From JAMXLO01 sp963791495 (lineage in GTDB: Bacteria > Pseudomonadota > Alphaproteobacteria > Acetobacterales > Acetobacteraceae), in assembly GCA_963791495.1 (NCBI GenBank), contig CAWBST010000016.1, positions 62,001 through 126,000 of the forward strand: 64,000 nucleotides of DNA, given 5' to 3'. Under the pieces are notes generated by a model, which saw only the letters and a program-made list of their open reading frames with translations, was not told the DNA's origin and ran no database searches. The translations under genes and the position numbers were made by a program. Shown in pieces: positions 26,360 to 35,156 of the stretch. Every line of letters begins with the position of its first letter. Positions within the stretch are counted from its first letter, which is position 1.

Positions 26360-27301
26360 CTATCCGCTCTTCGCCTTGTTCTCCAGTGCCTCGGTCAGGC
26401 GTTGCGGATCGACCTCGATCTTCACGCCCGCCCGTTCCAGCTGGCAGAGCATCATCGAACGTGAATCGCGATCCGCCCAGCCGCGGTTTAGCCCTTCCGC
26501 CAGGTCGGCCAACGCCAGGTTCGCCAGCCGCATCGGCACGTTCAGTTCCCGTCCCAGGGCCGTCGCCAGCGACACGTCCTTGTGCGCCAAGCGCAGCGCG
26601 AATGCCGGCGGCTCGTACTTGTTCGGCAGGAACTGATCGGTCAGCGAGTCGAACGCACCACGCCTGCCGATCGCACCCTGACGCACCGCCTCCCAGATCG
26701 CCAACGGTTCGATGCCCGCCTTCACGCCCATGCTGAACACCTCCGCCGCGGCCGCAGTCGCTATGTAGCCGAAGCAGTTGTGCACCAGCTTGGCGACCGA
26801 TCCGGCGCCGATGGGTCCGATGTAGCGTGCCGCGTCGCCGATCATGTCGAGCACCGGCTTCCACTTGTCGAACACGTCCTCTTCGCCGCCACACCAGATC
26901 GCCAGCTTGCCGCTCGCCGCGCCGCGTGGTCCGCCGCTCACCGGCGCATCGAGCAGATGCGCGCCCTTCGCGGCGAAAGCATCATGTGCCTTGCGCACCA
27001 CAGTCGGCGAGTTCGTGGTCAGATCGAAGTACGCCGCATCCTTCCTGATGCCGGCGAGCAGTCCGGCCGTCACAGCCTCGAACTCGGGCGGGCCGGGAAG
27101 CGAGGTGAAGATCACCTCGCTCTGCTCCGCCACCGCCTGCGGCGAGTCCGCCCAGATCGCGCCGTCACGCACGTGACGCGCGGCCGCCTCGCGGCGGATG
27201 TCGTGCACCACCAGCGTATCGCCGCGCGCTTTCAACCCCTTCTGCAAGTTGGCGGCCATGCTGGCGCCCATGGTGCCGAGGCCGATGAATCCCGCCTGCA
27301 T
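26360..27301 (-). CDS. 3-hydroxyisobutyrate dehydrogenase-family NAD(P) oxidoreductase
   Basis: 313-residue beta-hydroxyacid dehydrogenase. The N-terminal Rossmann motif GFIGLGTMGASMAANL, the substrate motif DAPVSGGPRGAASGKLAI, and the catalytic-Lys segment GSVAKLVHNCFGY are all present. It should oxidise a small beta-hydroxy acid or reduce the matching semialdehyde. Start 27301 has GAGGAGGAG upstream. It follows the carboxymuconolactone-decarboxylase-like gene by 13 bases. Confidence 0.9.
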   Translation of the reverse strand: MQAGFIGLGTMGASMAANLQKGLKARGDTLVVHDIRREAAARHVRDGAIWADSPQAVAEQSEVIFTSLPGPPEFEAVTAGLLAGIRKDAAYFDLTTNSPTVVRKAHDAFAAKGAHLLDAPVSGGPRGAASGKLAIWCGGEEDVFDKWKPVLDMIGDAARYIGPIGAGSVAKLVHNCFGYIATAAAAEVFSMGVKAGIEPLAIWEAVRQGAIGRRGAFDSLTDQFLPNKYEPPAFALRLAHKDVSLATALGRELNVPMRLANLALADLAEGLNRGWADRDSRSMMLCQLERAGVKIEVDPQRLTEALENKAKSG

Positions 27302-27314
27302 GGCACGCTCCTCC

Positions 27315-27638
27315 TCAATTGGCTTCGAAGACCTCGCGCGCGATGTTCGCCGCCGACATTGCCGCAGGCCAGCCGGCATAGAAGGCGAGATGCGTGATCA
27401 CCTCGGACAGCTCCTCCTTCGTCACGCCGTTGGCCAACGCACGCTGCAGATGTCCACGCAACTGCTCCGGCCGATAGGTGGCGATCAGGGTGGCGCAGAC
27501 GATCAGGCTGCGGTCGCGTTTGGAAAGCTGCGGGCGCTCCCACACATCGCCGAACAGCACCTTCTCCGAAAGGTCGATCAGCTTGGGAACCGTGCCGCGT
27601 ACGCGGTCGCGCGATTCAGTCGAGGGTGCCTGGGCCAT
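27315..27638 (-). CDS. carboxymuconolactone decarboxylase family protein
   Basis: 107-residue AhpD/CMD-fold protein. LSKRDRSLIVCATLIATY, LRGHLQRALANGVTKEEL and ITHLAFYAGWPAAMSA are family signatures. The CxxC of AhpD is absent, so the decarboxylase-like branch is more likely than a peroxidase. The ATG follows AAGGAGG. It is the first gene of a two-gene operon with the oxidoreductase. Confidence 0.9.
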   Translation of the reverse strand: MAQAPSTESRDRVRGTVPKLIDLSEKVLFGDVWERPQLSKRDRSLIVCATLIATYRPEQLRGHLQRALANGVTKEELSEVITHLAFYAGWPAAMSAANIAREVFEAN

Positions 27639-27724
27639 CAGTTTCCTCCTTCCGGTTGGTGTCGCCGCTATTGCACACCAAGCGCGATTGCGAGTCCAAT
27701 CGGCGCGAAGCGAGGGAGTGCATC

Positions 27725-28468
27725 ATGGCAGAGGAACAAAAGGTCGCGGTGGTCACCGGCAGCGCATTGAACATCGGTCGCGCAACCGCGCTGGCGCTGG
27801 CACGCGACGGTTACCGTATCATGGTGACAGCGCGCAGTTCAGCGGAAGATTGCGCGCGCACGGCCGCGCTGATCATCGAGGCCGGCGGCGAGGCTGCGGT
27901 GCATCTTGCGGACATCTCCGATGCGAAGCAGGCGAGGGGACTGGTGGAAGCCGCGGTTTCGCGCTTCGGACGCTTGGATGTGCTCGTGAACAACGCCTCG
28001 GTGCGGCGGCAGACGAAGTTCTCCGAACTCACCCCCGAGGAGTGGCGCGAAATCCTCGGCGCAACGCTGGATGGTGCGTTCTACTGCGCGCACGCTGCCG
28101 CGTCGCACATCCTGGCTGCAGGGGGCGGCAGCATCGTCAACCTAGGCGGCATCGCCGCGCATCTCGGCGCGAAAGGCCGCGTCCACGCGGTCACCGCGAA
28201 GGCCGGCATGCTCGGCCTGACCCGCGCGCTGGCAAAGGAACTGGCGCCGACAGTGACGGTGAACTGCGTCGTGCCCGGCACGATCGACACCGTGCGCGGC
28301 TTTGCCGCAGGCGGCAACGCCGGGCGCGCGAGCCTGCCCGACAATCTGGCAGGACGTCTCGGCAGGCCTGAAGAGGTCGCCGAAATGGTGCGTCACCTCT
28401 GCTCACCGCCGGCGCGCTTTATCACCGGTCAGACGATCCATGTGAACGGCGGCGCGTTCATGCCGTAA
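27725..28468 (+). CDS. SDR-fold protein lacking the catalytic Ser and Tyr
   Basis: 247-residue SDR with an intact nucleotide site (VVTGSALNIGRATALA) and NNASVRR. Where classical SDRs have Ser it reads VNLGGIAAHLG, and where they have Tyr-x-x-x-Lys it reads VHAVTAKAG: Ala holds the Tyr position, with His one residue earlier, and the Lys is kept. The C-terminal GQTIHVNGGAFMP is normal. Either it uses other residues or it is a non-catalytic member. Start 27725 has GAGGGAG upstream. It is divergent from the CMD-like operon. Confidence 0.85.
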   Translation: MAEEQKVAVVTGSALNIGRATALALARDGYRIMVTARSSAEDCARTAALIIEAGGEAAVHLADISDAKQARGLVEAAVSRFGRLDVLVNNASVRRQTKFSELTPEEWREILGATLDGAFYCAHAAASHILAAGGGSIVNLGGIAAHLGAKGRVHAVTAKAGMLGLTRALAKELAPTVTVNCVVPGTIDTVRGFAAGGNAGRASLPDNLAGRLGRPEEVAEMVRHLCSPPARFITGQTIHVNGGAFMP

Positions 28469-28552
28469 CCCTGTCATTGCCGACGAGCGAGGCGACGAAG
28501 CAATCCCCACCGCAGTGATGGGGATTGCTTCGCTTCGCTCGCAATGACAGGG
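28469..28552. repeat. REP-type palindrome, family B (complete)
   Basis: Arms CCCTGTCATTGC (28469-28480) and GCAATGACAGGG (28541-28552) are exact inverted repeats. GACGAAGCAATCCCC and GGGGATTGCTTCG pair inside them. It lies between the converging SDR and lactonase-like genes. The same left half recurs at 63451-63484 next to an IS110 element. Confidence 0.9.
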
Positions 28553-28557
28553 GTGCG

Positions 28558-29355
28558 TCAGCTCGCGGGATCGGCGTCCAGCCGCACCGCAATCCCCTCC
28601 AACCCCGGTCTTGCCGCCGGATACCGCTGTAGCACCAACGGATCATGCCCCGGAATGATCGCGCTCGGCGCACTGGCGAGCTTCCGCATCGTATCGTAGC
28701 CCGCCAGCGTCGCCTCGTGGCTGTGCATGATCGGAAACGCGCGACCTTGCTCCATGTTGGCGTAGAAGTGGCTGGCATCTGACGCCAGCACCATCCAGCC
28801 GCGCCGCGTCCACACCCGCACCACCTGCAGCCCCTTCGAGTGCCCGCCGACGTGATGCACGCTTAGACCCGGCGCCATTTCGTCGACGCCGTCGTGGAAC
28901 GCGACGCGGCCCTCGAACAGCTTGCGCACGATTGCCACCACGTCCTCTTCCTCGAACGGCGCGCGCAGCCCAGCATGGCACATGCACCGCCCGGTGCAGT
29001 AAGCCATCTCGATATCCTGCAGATGGTAGCGCGCGTGCGGGAACAGGTCGTAGTTGCCGCAATGGTCGTAGTGCATGTGCGACAGGATTACGTCGCGCAC
29101 ATCAACCGGCTCAACGCCGATCGCCTTCAACCCCACCGAGGGCGATCGCACGAACTGCCGCTGGCGCTTCTCGCCCATCGGGGCGTCGAAGCCGGTATCG
29201 AACACGAACGTTCGTTCCGGCCCCTTGATCGCCCATACGAAGTAGTCGAGCGGCATCGGAGCATCGTGCGGATCGCCGCCGATGAAGTTGTTGGCGCGCC
29301 GCGCATTCGGATTATGCGCGTAATGCACGGCATAGACCTCATACGGCTCGGCCAC
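28558..29355 (-). CDS. metallo-beta-lactamase-fold hydrolase (lactonase-like)
   Basis: About 265 residues from the chosen GTG. The metal-binding HxHxDH is present as LSHMHYDHCGN, with later VGGHSKGLQV, ASDASHFY and PGHDPL. This order fits the N-acyl-homoserine lactonase (AttM/AiiA-like) branch, but many members act on other lactones or esters. GTG 29355 is chosen because GGGGAG lies just upstream; the frame to 29445 overlaps the liv binding-protein gene. It is the last gene of the liv operon, suggesting it acts on an imported compound. Confidence 0.85.
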   Translation of the reverse strand: MAEPYEVYAVHYAHNPNARRANNFIGGDPHDAPMPLDYFVWAIKGPERTFVFDTGFDAPMGEKRQRQFVRSPSVGLKAIGVEPVDVRDVILSHMHYDHCGNYDLFPHARYHLQDIEMAYCTGRCMCHAGLRAPFEEEDVVAIVRKLFEGRVAFHDGVDEMAPGLSVHHVGGHSKGLQVVRVWTRRGWMVLASDASHFYANMEQGRAFPIMHSHEATLAGYDTMRKLASAPSAIIPGHDPLVLQRYPAARPGLEGIAVRLDADPAS

Positions 29356-29360
29356 GGCAA

Positions 29361-30603
29361 TCAGACTCCCCACTTGGCCTGCGCACTGGCAATTGAGGTG
29401 GGGCCCACCGCCACCGGCTTGCCGTTCTGCCACTGCACGATGCAAAGCTGTGCGCCGACCCGACGCCCCTTCTCGTCATACTTCACCCGACCGTCGGGGA
29501 AGAACCGAGCGGGGCCATCGGTCATGTCGAGTTCACGGATCGCCTGCGCCACCTTGTGGCGCTCGGCAACCCCGGCGCGCTCCAAGCGCTTCCTTGAAGA
29601 TCATCACATGGACATAGGCGAAGATCGAGTCGTGGCCAAACCAGGGTTCCTTGGTACGCTCGATGAAGCGCTTCGACACGTCCTCGACCTGCTTGCCGGG
29701 CCAGTTCGCCAGACCGACCAAAACGCCTTCCAGATTCTCCGCGCCGGCAACCTTGAGCAACTCCGGCACGCACCAATGCCCACCGCCGCCGACCTTCGGC
29801 ATCTTGGCTCCGGCCATGCCCATTTCGGCGAACTTGTCCACCAGCAACTTGTCGTCAGGTACGTTGGTGGACTGGAACACGACAAAGTCCGGTCGCGCGG
29901 AGCGGATGTGCTGCACCATCGTCGTCGCGTCGGCAAGAGGTGGAGTGTATACCTCGTCTGCCACGGAGGTCAGCTTGCTATCCTTCAGCACATGATCGTG
30001 GATCGCCTTCATGAAGCTGACCGGGGCCGCGGAATTGTCACCGATGAATGCAACCTTGGTTGGCCGTTTCCCGGTGGATTTCTCGGCCAGCGCAACGATG
30101 CTCGGCAGCAACTCCTCGGCCTGCGCGTCGGCGGTCGGCGAGGATTGGAACACATACTTGAAGCCGCGGCCGGTGATCGCGTCGGAATAGGACAGTGTCA
30201 GCCACGGCAATTCGGCGCGCTCGGTCACCTCGGTGACCGCCAGCGTGAAGGTAGACAGCCAACAGCCGAAGCCGCCGACGACGTCGGCGTTCTGCGCCAG
30301 CATGCGCTGGGCCGAGTCCTTCGCCTTCTCGGCGCTGTCCTGTGTATCGTATTCGAGCAGTTTCAGCTTCGCGCCACCAAGCGCCTTGATGCCACCGGCG
30401 TTGTTCACGTCGTCGATCGCCATGCGGGCGCCGAACTGCTCCAGGATGCCCTGGCGCGCCCATGGGCCCGACAGCGGCACCAGCATCGCGATCGGCACCT
30501 CCTTCGCCTGCGCCCTGGCGCGCCGAGGCGCGATCGCCGCGGCACCGGTCGCCAACCCGAGGCCCATCGCCGTCCGTCGGCCGATCGTGGATACGTTTGT
30601 CAT
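29361..30603 (-). CDS. branched-chain amino-acid-type ABC transporter binding protein (frameshifted)
   Basis: Periplasmic type I binding protein, about 413 residues when repaired. It begins with a leader containing GRRTAMGLGLATGAAAI, possibly a Tat signal. The mature part starts near VPIAMLVPLSGPWARQG, with NNAGGIKALGGAKLKLLEYD. The frame from 30603 reads to IFKEAL and then goes wrong. The next 70 residues (ERAGVAERHKVAQAIRELD to the end) are in another frame, restored by removing one base at about 29584. The ATG follows GGAAGGGA. It lies between livF and the lactonase-like gene. The true ligand is unknown. Confidence 0.88.
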
Positions 30604-30630
30604 GATGGCGTTTTCCCTTCCATACCGGCA

Positions 30631-31347
30631 CTAAGCCTCGGTGAGCCCAAGATAGGAGCGGCGCACGCGGTCATCCGCAAGCAGCGTCTCGTACGAGCCG
30701 TCGAGCACCATGTGTCCGGTCTCCAACACATAGCCATGATCCGACAGCTCCAGCGCCTCGGCAACACGTTGTTCCACCAACAGGATGGTGACGCCGTCCT
30801 CCCGGTGGATCTGCGAGATGCGTTCGAAGATCGTGTCGGCCACGGCGGGCGCCAGGCCCATCGAGGGTTCGTCCAGCATCAGCAGCCGCGGCGCGGAGGC
30901 AAGGCCACGGCCGATGGCCAGCATCTGCTGTTCGCCACCGGATAGCGTGCCCGCAAGCTGCGTGGCGCGTTCGGCCAGGATCGGGAACAGCGTGTGGATA
31001 CGTTCGAGTGTGCGTTGCCAGTGAGTGCGACCGGCCTTGGTGTAGGCGCCCATTTCCAGGTTCTCGCGGACGGTGAGCGTCCTGAACACCTGTCGGCCCT
31101 CTGGCACATGGGCGATACCGAGATGCGCGCGCGCTGCGGCCGAGGTAGTGAGGAGGTTTTGGTCGCCGAATGTGATGCTACCTTGCACGGGTGGCACGAT
31201 GCCGCAGATGGTCTTGAACAAAGTGGACTTGCCGGCACCATTCGGGCCGACCACGGTGACGAACTGACCGTCAGCAACCGACAGCGACACATCTGTCAGC
31301 GCGCGCAGGCCACCATACGACACGGAGATGTTGCGGACTTCAAGCAT
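30631..31347 (-). CDS. livF: branched-chain amino-acid-type ABC transporter ATPase LivF
   Basis: 238-residue ABC ATPase. Walker A GPNGAGKSTLFKTI, signature LSGGEQQMLAIGRGLA, Walker B RLLMLDEPSMGLAP and the H-loop region complete the set. EGRQVFRTLTVRENLEMG is typical of LivF. It pairs with LivG to power the LivHM permease. Start 31347 (MLEVRNIS) is chosen; the frame upstream runs into the repeat at 31381. Confidence 0.93.
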   Translation of the reverse strand: MLEVRNISVSYGGLRALTDVSLSVADGQFVTVVGPNGAGKSTLFKTICGIVPPVQGSITFGDQNLLTTSAAARAHLGIAHVPEGRQVFRTLTVRENLEMGAYTKAGRTHWQRTLERIHTLFPILAERATQLAGTLSGGEQQMLAIGRGLASAPRLLMLDEPSMGLAPAVADTIFERISQIHREDGVTILLVEQRVAEALELSDHGYVLETGHMVLDGSYETLLADDRVRRSYLGLTEA

Positions 31348-31380
31348 GGGGATGGGTGTGGGCAACTGCAGCAGAAGTGT

Positions 31381-31420
31381 TCCCCCTCCCCCCAACCCCG
31401 TCCCGCAAGGGGAGGGGGAG
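31381..31420. repeat. GC-rich palindromic repeat, family C
   Basis: CCCCCTCCCCCCAACCCCG then TCCCGCAAGGGGAGGGGGAG. It lies between the livM-livG fusion and livF inside the operon. Confidence 0.8.
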
Positions 31421-31448
31421 AACCTGAACCAGAATCTCCTGCTTCCAC

Positions 31449-33218
31449 CTACGCATTTTGCCGCGCCAGGAACTTCTTGCCGAGATACGCCTCGATCACC
31501 GCCCGATCCTCCACCACGTCGCGCGGCAATCCAGTCGCCAGCACCGCGCCATGATCCAGCACCATGAAGCGATCGGCCAGCCGCATCATCGCGTGCATCG
31601 TGTGCTCGATGATCGCGATCGTCATGCCTTCGTCGCGCAGCTTCGCCAGCACGTCGAGCAGCTCATCGCATTCGTCGCGTCCCAGTCCGGCCAGCGTCTC
31701 ATCCAACAGCAACAGACGCGGCTGGCCGGCGAGCGCGCGCGCCAGTTCCATCAGCCGCAGCTGCTTGTTGGTAAGCTGTCCGGCCTGGCGTGTGGCCGAT
31801 TGCAGCAGGCCGACGCGGCGCAAGGCGAGTTCCGCTGCGGCCACCGCATCGCGATCAGGCAATCCGGCGCCGTAAGCACCAACCACGACATTGTCCAGCA
31901 ACGGCAATCGCGGAAAGCTGCGCACGACCTGGAACGTACGCCCGACGCCCATGCGGCACACCTGATACACCTTCTGCCCGAGCAGCAACTCGCCGGCCAA
32001 TGTCGCGTTGCCCTCGTCGGCCGGCAGCACGCCGTTCAGCACGTTGAAAAGCGTGGTCTTGCCCGCGCCGTTCGGACCGATGATGCCGAGGATCTCGCCA
32101 TGCGCGATACTGAAGCTCACCTGGCTGACCGCGCGCAGACCACCGAACGAGCGCGACAGTTCGCGCACCTCCAGCAGCGGCGCGGAAGCGCTGACTGCGG
32201 CATAGGCGCGCGCTGCCACCGAAGCGGCGGGCAGGGCAGGGGGCGGTGGCGGCAATGCGCGTCGGAACCAGCGGTCGCGGATGGTCCAGAACAACCCGTC
32301 CGGTGCAGCCAAGATAATTACGATGATGGCGGCGCCATACACCACGCCCTGGATGCCTGGAATGATGTTGCCGAGTTGGGCGTTCAGTGATTCCGCCAGA
32401 GGCACCAGCACTGCTGCGCCGATCACCGGACCCCAGATTGCAGTCACGCCGCCGAACAGCGTGACCACCACCGGTTGAGCGGAGACCAGAAGACCGAATA
32501 CCGAGTCAGGCGTGACAACAAGCAGCACGCACGCGTACAGGCCACCGGCTGCGGCGGCTATCGTGCCCGAGGTGATCAGCGCGCGCATCTTCCATTGCCG
32601 CGCATTGATGCCGGCTGCCTCGGCTGCCAGCTCATTCTGCCGGATCGCCAGCAAAGCCAGGCCGAAGCGCGAATTCTCCACCAGCATGCAGGTCAGCACA
32701 CCCGCCGCCAGCAGGCCCATGGCGACGACGGTGTAGAGACGCGGATCGGTGAACTCCAGAAACTGCGCCGGGTGCTCACGATGCATCGGCAGCGACAGTT
32801 CTTGAAAGCCGAGGTATTGCAGGAAGTAAAGGATGGCCAGCGGATAGGCCAGCATCGACAACGCAAAATAGTGCCCGCGCAGGCGGAACGTGGGCGTACC
32901 GATGATCACGGCCGCGATGGCGCCGACCACCATGCCGAGTGGAATGCCCAGCCACGGTGTTAGGTCCCAATAGATGAGTGCCAGCGTGACCGTGTACGCG
33001 CCAATGCCGAAGAATGACGCGTGTCCGAAGGAAAGCTGTCCGCCATAGCCTGACAGGATGTTCCAGGAAACGCCGAACACGGCCCAGATGGGCACCAGGG
33101 TCAGGATCAACTGGTAGTAGCTGTTGGTGACGAAGGCCGAGATCGCCAGGTACACGACAGTGACAACGGCGAGCGCAATTCCATCGCGGCGCAACCGTGC
33201 GCTCGCACCTTGCCTCAT
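31449..33218 (-). CDS. LivM-LivG fusion: permease plus ATPase of branched-chain amino-acid ABC transporter
   Basis: 589 residues. About residues 1-330 are a LivM permease with eight or so membrane helices and GYGGQLSFGHASFFGIGAY. After a Pro/Ala linker (RRALPPPPPALPAASVAARA), residues ~350-589 are a LivG ATPase: Walker A GIIGPNGAGKTTLFNVLNG and Walker B PRLLLLDETLAGLG. The signature region reads LTNKQLRLMELARALA where LivG usually has LSGG-type residues, a mild variation. ATG 33218 overlaps the livH stop (ATGA). The long frame upstream is a shadow of livH. Such fusions are known in this transporter family. Confidence 0.92.
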   Translation of the reverse strand: MRQGASARLRRDGIALAVVTVVYLAISAFVTNSYYQLILTLVPIWAVFGVSWNILSGYGGQLSFGHASFFGIGAYTVTLALIYWDLTPWLGIPLGMVVGAIAAVIIGTPTFRLRGHYFALSMLAYPLAILYFLQYLGFQELSLPMHREHPAQFLEFTDPRLYTVVAMGLLAAGVLTCMLVENSRFGLALLAIRQNELAAEAAGINARQWKMRALITSGTIAAAAGGLYACVLLVVTPDSVFGLLVSAQPVVVTLFGGVTAIWGPVIGAAVLVPLAESLNAQLGNIIPGIQGVVYGAAIIVIILAAPDGLFWTIRDRWFRRALPPPPPALPAASVAARAYAAVSASAPLLEVRELSRSFGGLRAVSQVSFSIAHGEILGIIGPNGAGKTTLFNVLNGVLPADEGNATLAGELLLGQKVYQVCRMGVGRTFQVVRSFPRLPLLDNVVVGAYGAGLPDRDAVAAAELALRRVGLLQSATRQAGQLTNKQLRLMELARALAGQPRLLLLDETLAGLGRDECDELLDVLAKLRDEGMTIAIIEHTMHAMMRLADRFMVLDHGAVLATGLPRDVVEDRAVIEAYLGKKFLARQNA

Positions 33219-34171
33219 GCGCGTTCCGCCGATCGGCCGAACAGGCCTTGCGGGCGCAGCATGACGATCAACAGGAACACCACGAAGATTGCGGCATTCT
33301 GCAACTGCGGCGGCAGCACCAGCGAGGAGCATTGCTGCACGAAGCCCACCGTCAGTCCGCCCCAGAAGGCGCCGAGGATGCTGCCCATGCCGCCGAGCAC
33401 GACACCCGAGTACATGATGATGACGTAGTCGAGCCCAATGAAAGGACCGAACGACAGGTAGGTCGCCATCAGGCCGCCGGCGACCGCGGTGATGCCGCAG
33501 CCGAGTGCGAAGGCGATGCGGTAGGCACGGTCGACGTCGATGCCCATGTAGGTCGCCGCCGTCGGATTGTCCGCCGCGGCGCGCAATGATTTGCCGAGTT
33601 GGGTGTATTCCAGCATCAGGTACAGCGCGATCGCGGTGATGATCGCGACGGCGCACGCGATGAGCCGCGCCTTGTTGAGGAACACAGTGGCGTCGCCGTA
33701 GAAGCCGTCGATCATGACCGCGCTCGATGCGAGCGGTGTGCGAACGGTCTCGGGCGAGGAGCCGAATACGATCAGCCCGCCGTTCTGAAGGATCAGCGAG
33801 ATACCCAGGGTGACGAGAAGCTGGCCGAAATGCCCATCGTCGATGGTGCCGGCGGTGCGCAGGCCTGAAACGCGCGCAATCAGGAACTTGTGCAGCAGTG
33901 CGCCGCCGGCGAACACGATCGGGCCGGCACATAACGCACCGACGAACGGTCCGACGTAAGGACCAAGGAAGGCGAACACGCCGGCGCCAGTGACCAGGTA
34001 AAGGCTGGCGTACATGCCAAGCATCAGCAGCTCGCCCTGGGCGAAGTTGACGATGCGCATGATGCCGAATATCAGTCCGAGGCCGATGCACATGAGCCCG
34101 TAGATACAGCCGATGGTGAGACCGGCGGCGAGCACATTCAGCGTGTTTTCGATCAGGACTTCGAGGTCCAC
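33215..34171 (-). CDS. livH: branched-chain amino-acid-type ABC transporter permease LivH
   Basis: 318-residue inner-membrane permease. It opens with LNVLAAGLTIGCIYGLMCIG and has IMRIVNFAQGELLMLGMY, the LivH hallmark, and a C-terminal GGMGSILGAFWGGLTVGFVQ. It begins with GTG at 34171, with AGGAGG some 12 bases upstream. First gene of the liv operon livH - livMG - livF - binding protein - hydrolase. Confidence 0.93.
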   Translation of the reverse strand: MDLEVLIENTLNVLAAGLTIGCIYGLMCIGLGLIFGIMRIVNFAQGELLMLGMYASLYLVTGAGVFAFLGPYVGPFVGALCAGPIVFAGGALLHKFLIARVSGLRTAGTIDDGHFGQLLVTLGISLILQNGGLIVFGSSPETVRTPLASSAVMIDGFYGDATVFLNKARLIACAVAIITAIALYLMLEYTQLGKSLRAAADNPTAATYMGIDVDRAYRIAFALGCGITAVAGGLMATYLSFGPFIGLDYVIIMYSGVVLGGMGSILGAFWGGLTVGFVQQCSSLVLPPQLQNAAIFVVFLLIVMLRPQGLFGRSAERA

Positions 34172-34203
34172 GTGGTTCGTCTGCCTCCTGTTATTTCTTC
34201 ATT

Positions 34204-34281
34204 GTCATCCCCGCGAAAGCGGGGATCCAGGCCCGCATAACGTGTGCCAGTCGCCTGGGTCCCCGCTTTCGCGGGGATGAC
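34204..34281. repeat. REP-type palindrome, family A (inverted pair)
   Basis: Two copies in opposite orientation: GTCATCCCCGCGAAAGCGGG at 34204 and its complement CCCGCTTTCGCGGGGATGAC ending at 34281. Each copy can form CCCCGC-GAAA-GCGGGG. It lies between the phosphoesterase and livH genes and may terminate or protect transcripts. Confidence 0.9.
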
Positions 34282-34290
34282 GAACAGTTA

Positions 34291-35064
34291 TTACTGGGTC
34301 ATAGCCTTCGCCTCAAGCGACCATCCGGCGATCAGGCTGCCGAGATGGCGCGGCGCCTCGCCGGGCCACAGCAGTTCGCCGTCGATCGTGGCACCCCACG
34401 CCGCGGCGACGCCCATGGCTCGCAGTCCGTCGGGTGCGACGGCGCGGTACGAAACATGGTGGTGGCCGTGCACGATCAGGCTGGCACCCATGGCGCGCGC
34501 CAATGCGTCGAGTGCCGCGTTGCCGGACGGATGGCTGCGCGGCGCCTCGTGTGTCACCAGAATGTCGGCGCGCTGGCCGGCGAGGTAGTCGTAATCCTCC
34601 GGCCAGATCGCCGTGGCGCCGAGTGAGTGGATCAGCGCAGCGACGTGTTCCTCTCCCCAGTTGAGATGGGCCAGATCGTCGGGAAGCTGTTCGCGCCGGT
34701 GCAGGCGTGGGGGCTCGGGCGGTTCCCAGATGCGCGGTCGGAACGTGCCGCCGAGGCCGGCGATGCGCACCCCGGCGATCTCGACAACCCGCGCGTGCAG
34801 GGCTCCTTGCGTCGTGCGCGGATTGCGGTCTGGCTCCACCAGGTTGGCCCACATCTCGGGGCCGCCGTCGTTGTCGTGATTGCCGAAGATCCAGTGCACG
34901 TCGATGCCGCGGTCGAGCAGTGGCGTGGCCAGATGATCGAGCGGCTTATCGCACTGGATATCGCCGAGCAGGATTGCCGCCTGGGGCAGCGGATCGAGCT
35001 CCGCGAGGCCGCGTTCGACGCTGTGCCACTGTTGGTGGATGTCGCCGATAAAGACGATCGTCAT
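34291..35064 (-). CDS. metallophosphoesterase
   Basis: 257-residue calcineurin-like phosphoesterase. The metal-binding signature is complete: GDIHQQW, LLGDIQCDKP, FGNHDNDGG, then THEAPRSH and VHGHHHVSYR. It hydrolyses a phosphoester of unknown identity with two metal ions. No signal peptide is seen. It is divergent from the alpha/beta hydrolase gene. Confidence 0.9.
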   Translation of the reverse strand: MTIVFIGDIHQQWHSVERGLAELDPLPQAAILLGDIQCDKPLDHLATPLLDRGIDVHWIFGNHDNDGGPEMWANLVEPDRNPRTTQGALHARVVEIAGVRIAGLGGTFRPRIWEPPEPPRLHRREQLPDDLAHLNWGEEHVAALIHSLGATAIWPEDYDYLAGQRADILVTHEAPRSHPSGNAALDALARAMGASLIVHGHHHVSYRAVAPDGLRAMGVAAAWGATIDGELLWPGEAPRHLGSLIAGWSLEAKAMTQ

Positions 35065-35156
35065 GGTTTCGTGCGTTCCGTAACGTCTGGGCCTGACCTT
35101 GACGATGTCGCGGCGGCGTCCCTAGCCTTCCACGAATATCGATAAATGGAAACCGG

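Noticed and set aside
28894..30945. 683-codon open frame on the plus strand
   Set aside because: Antisense to the lactonase-like, binding-protein and livF genes; no family features.
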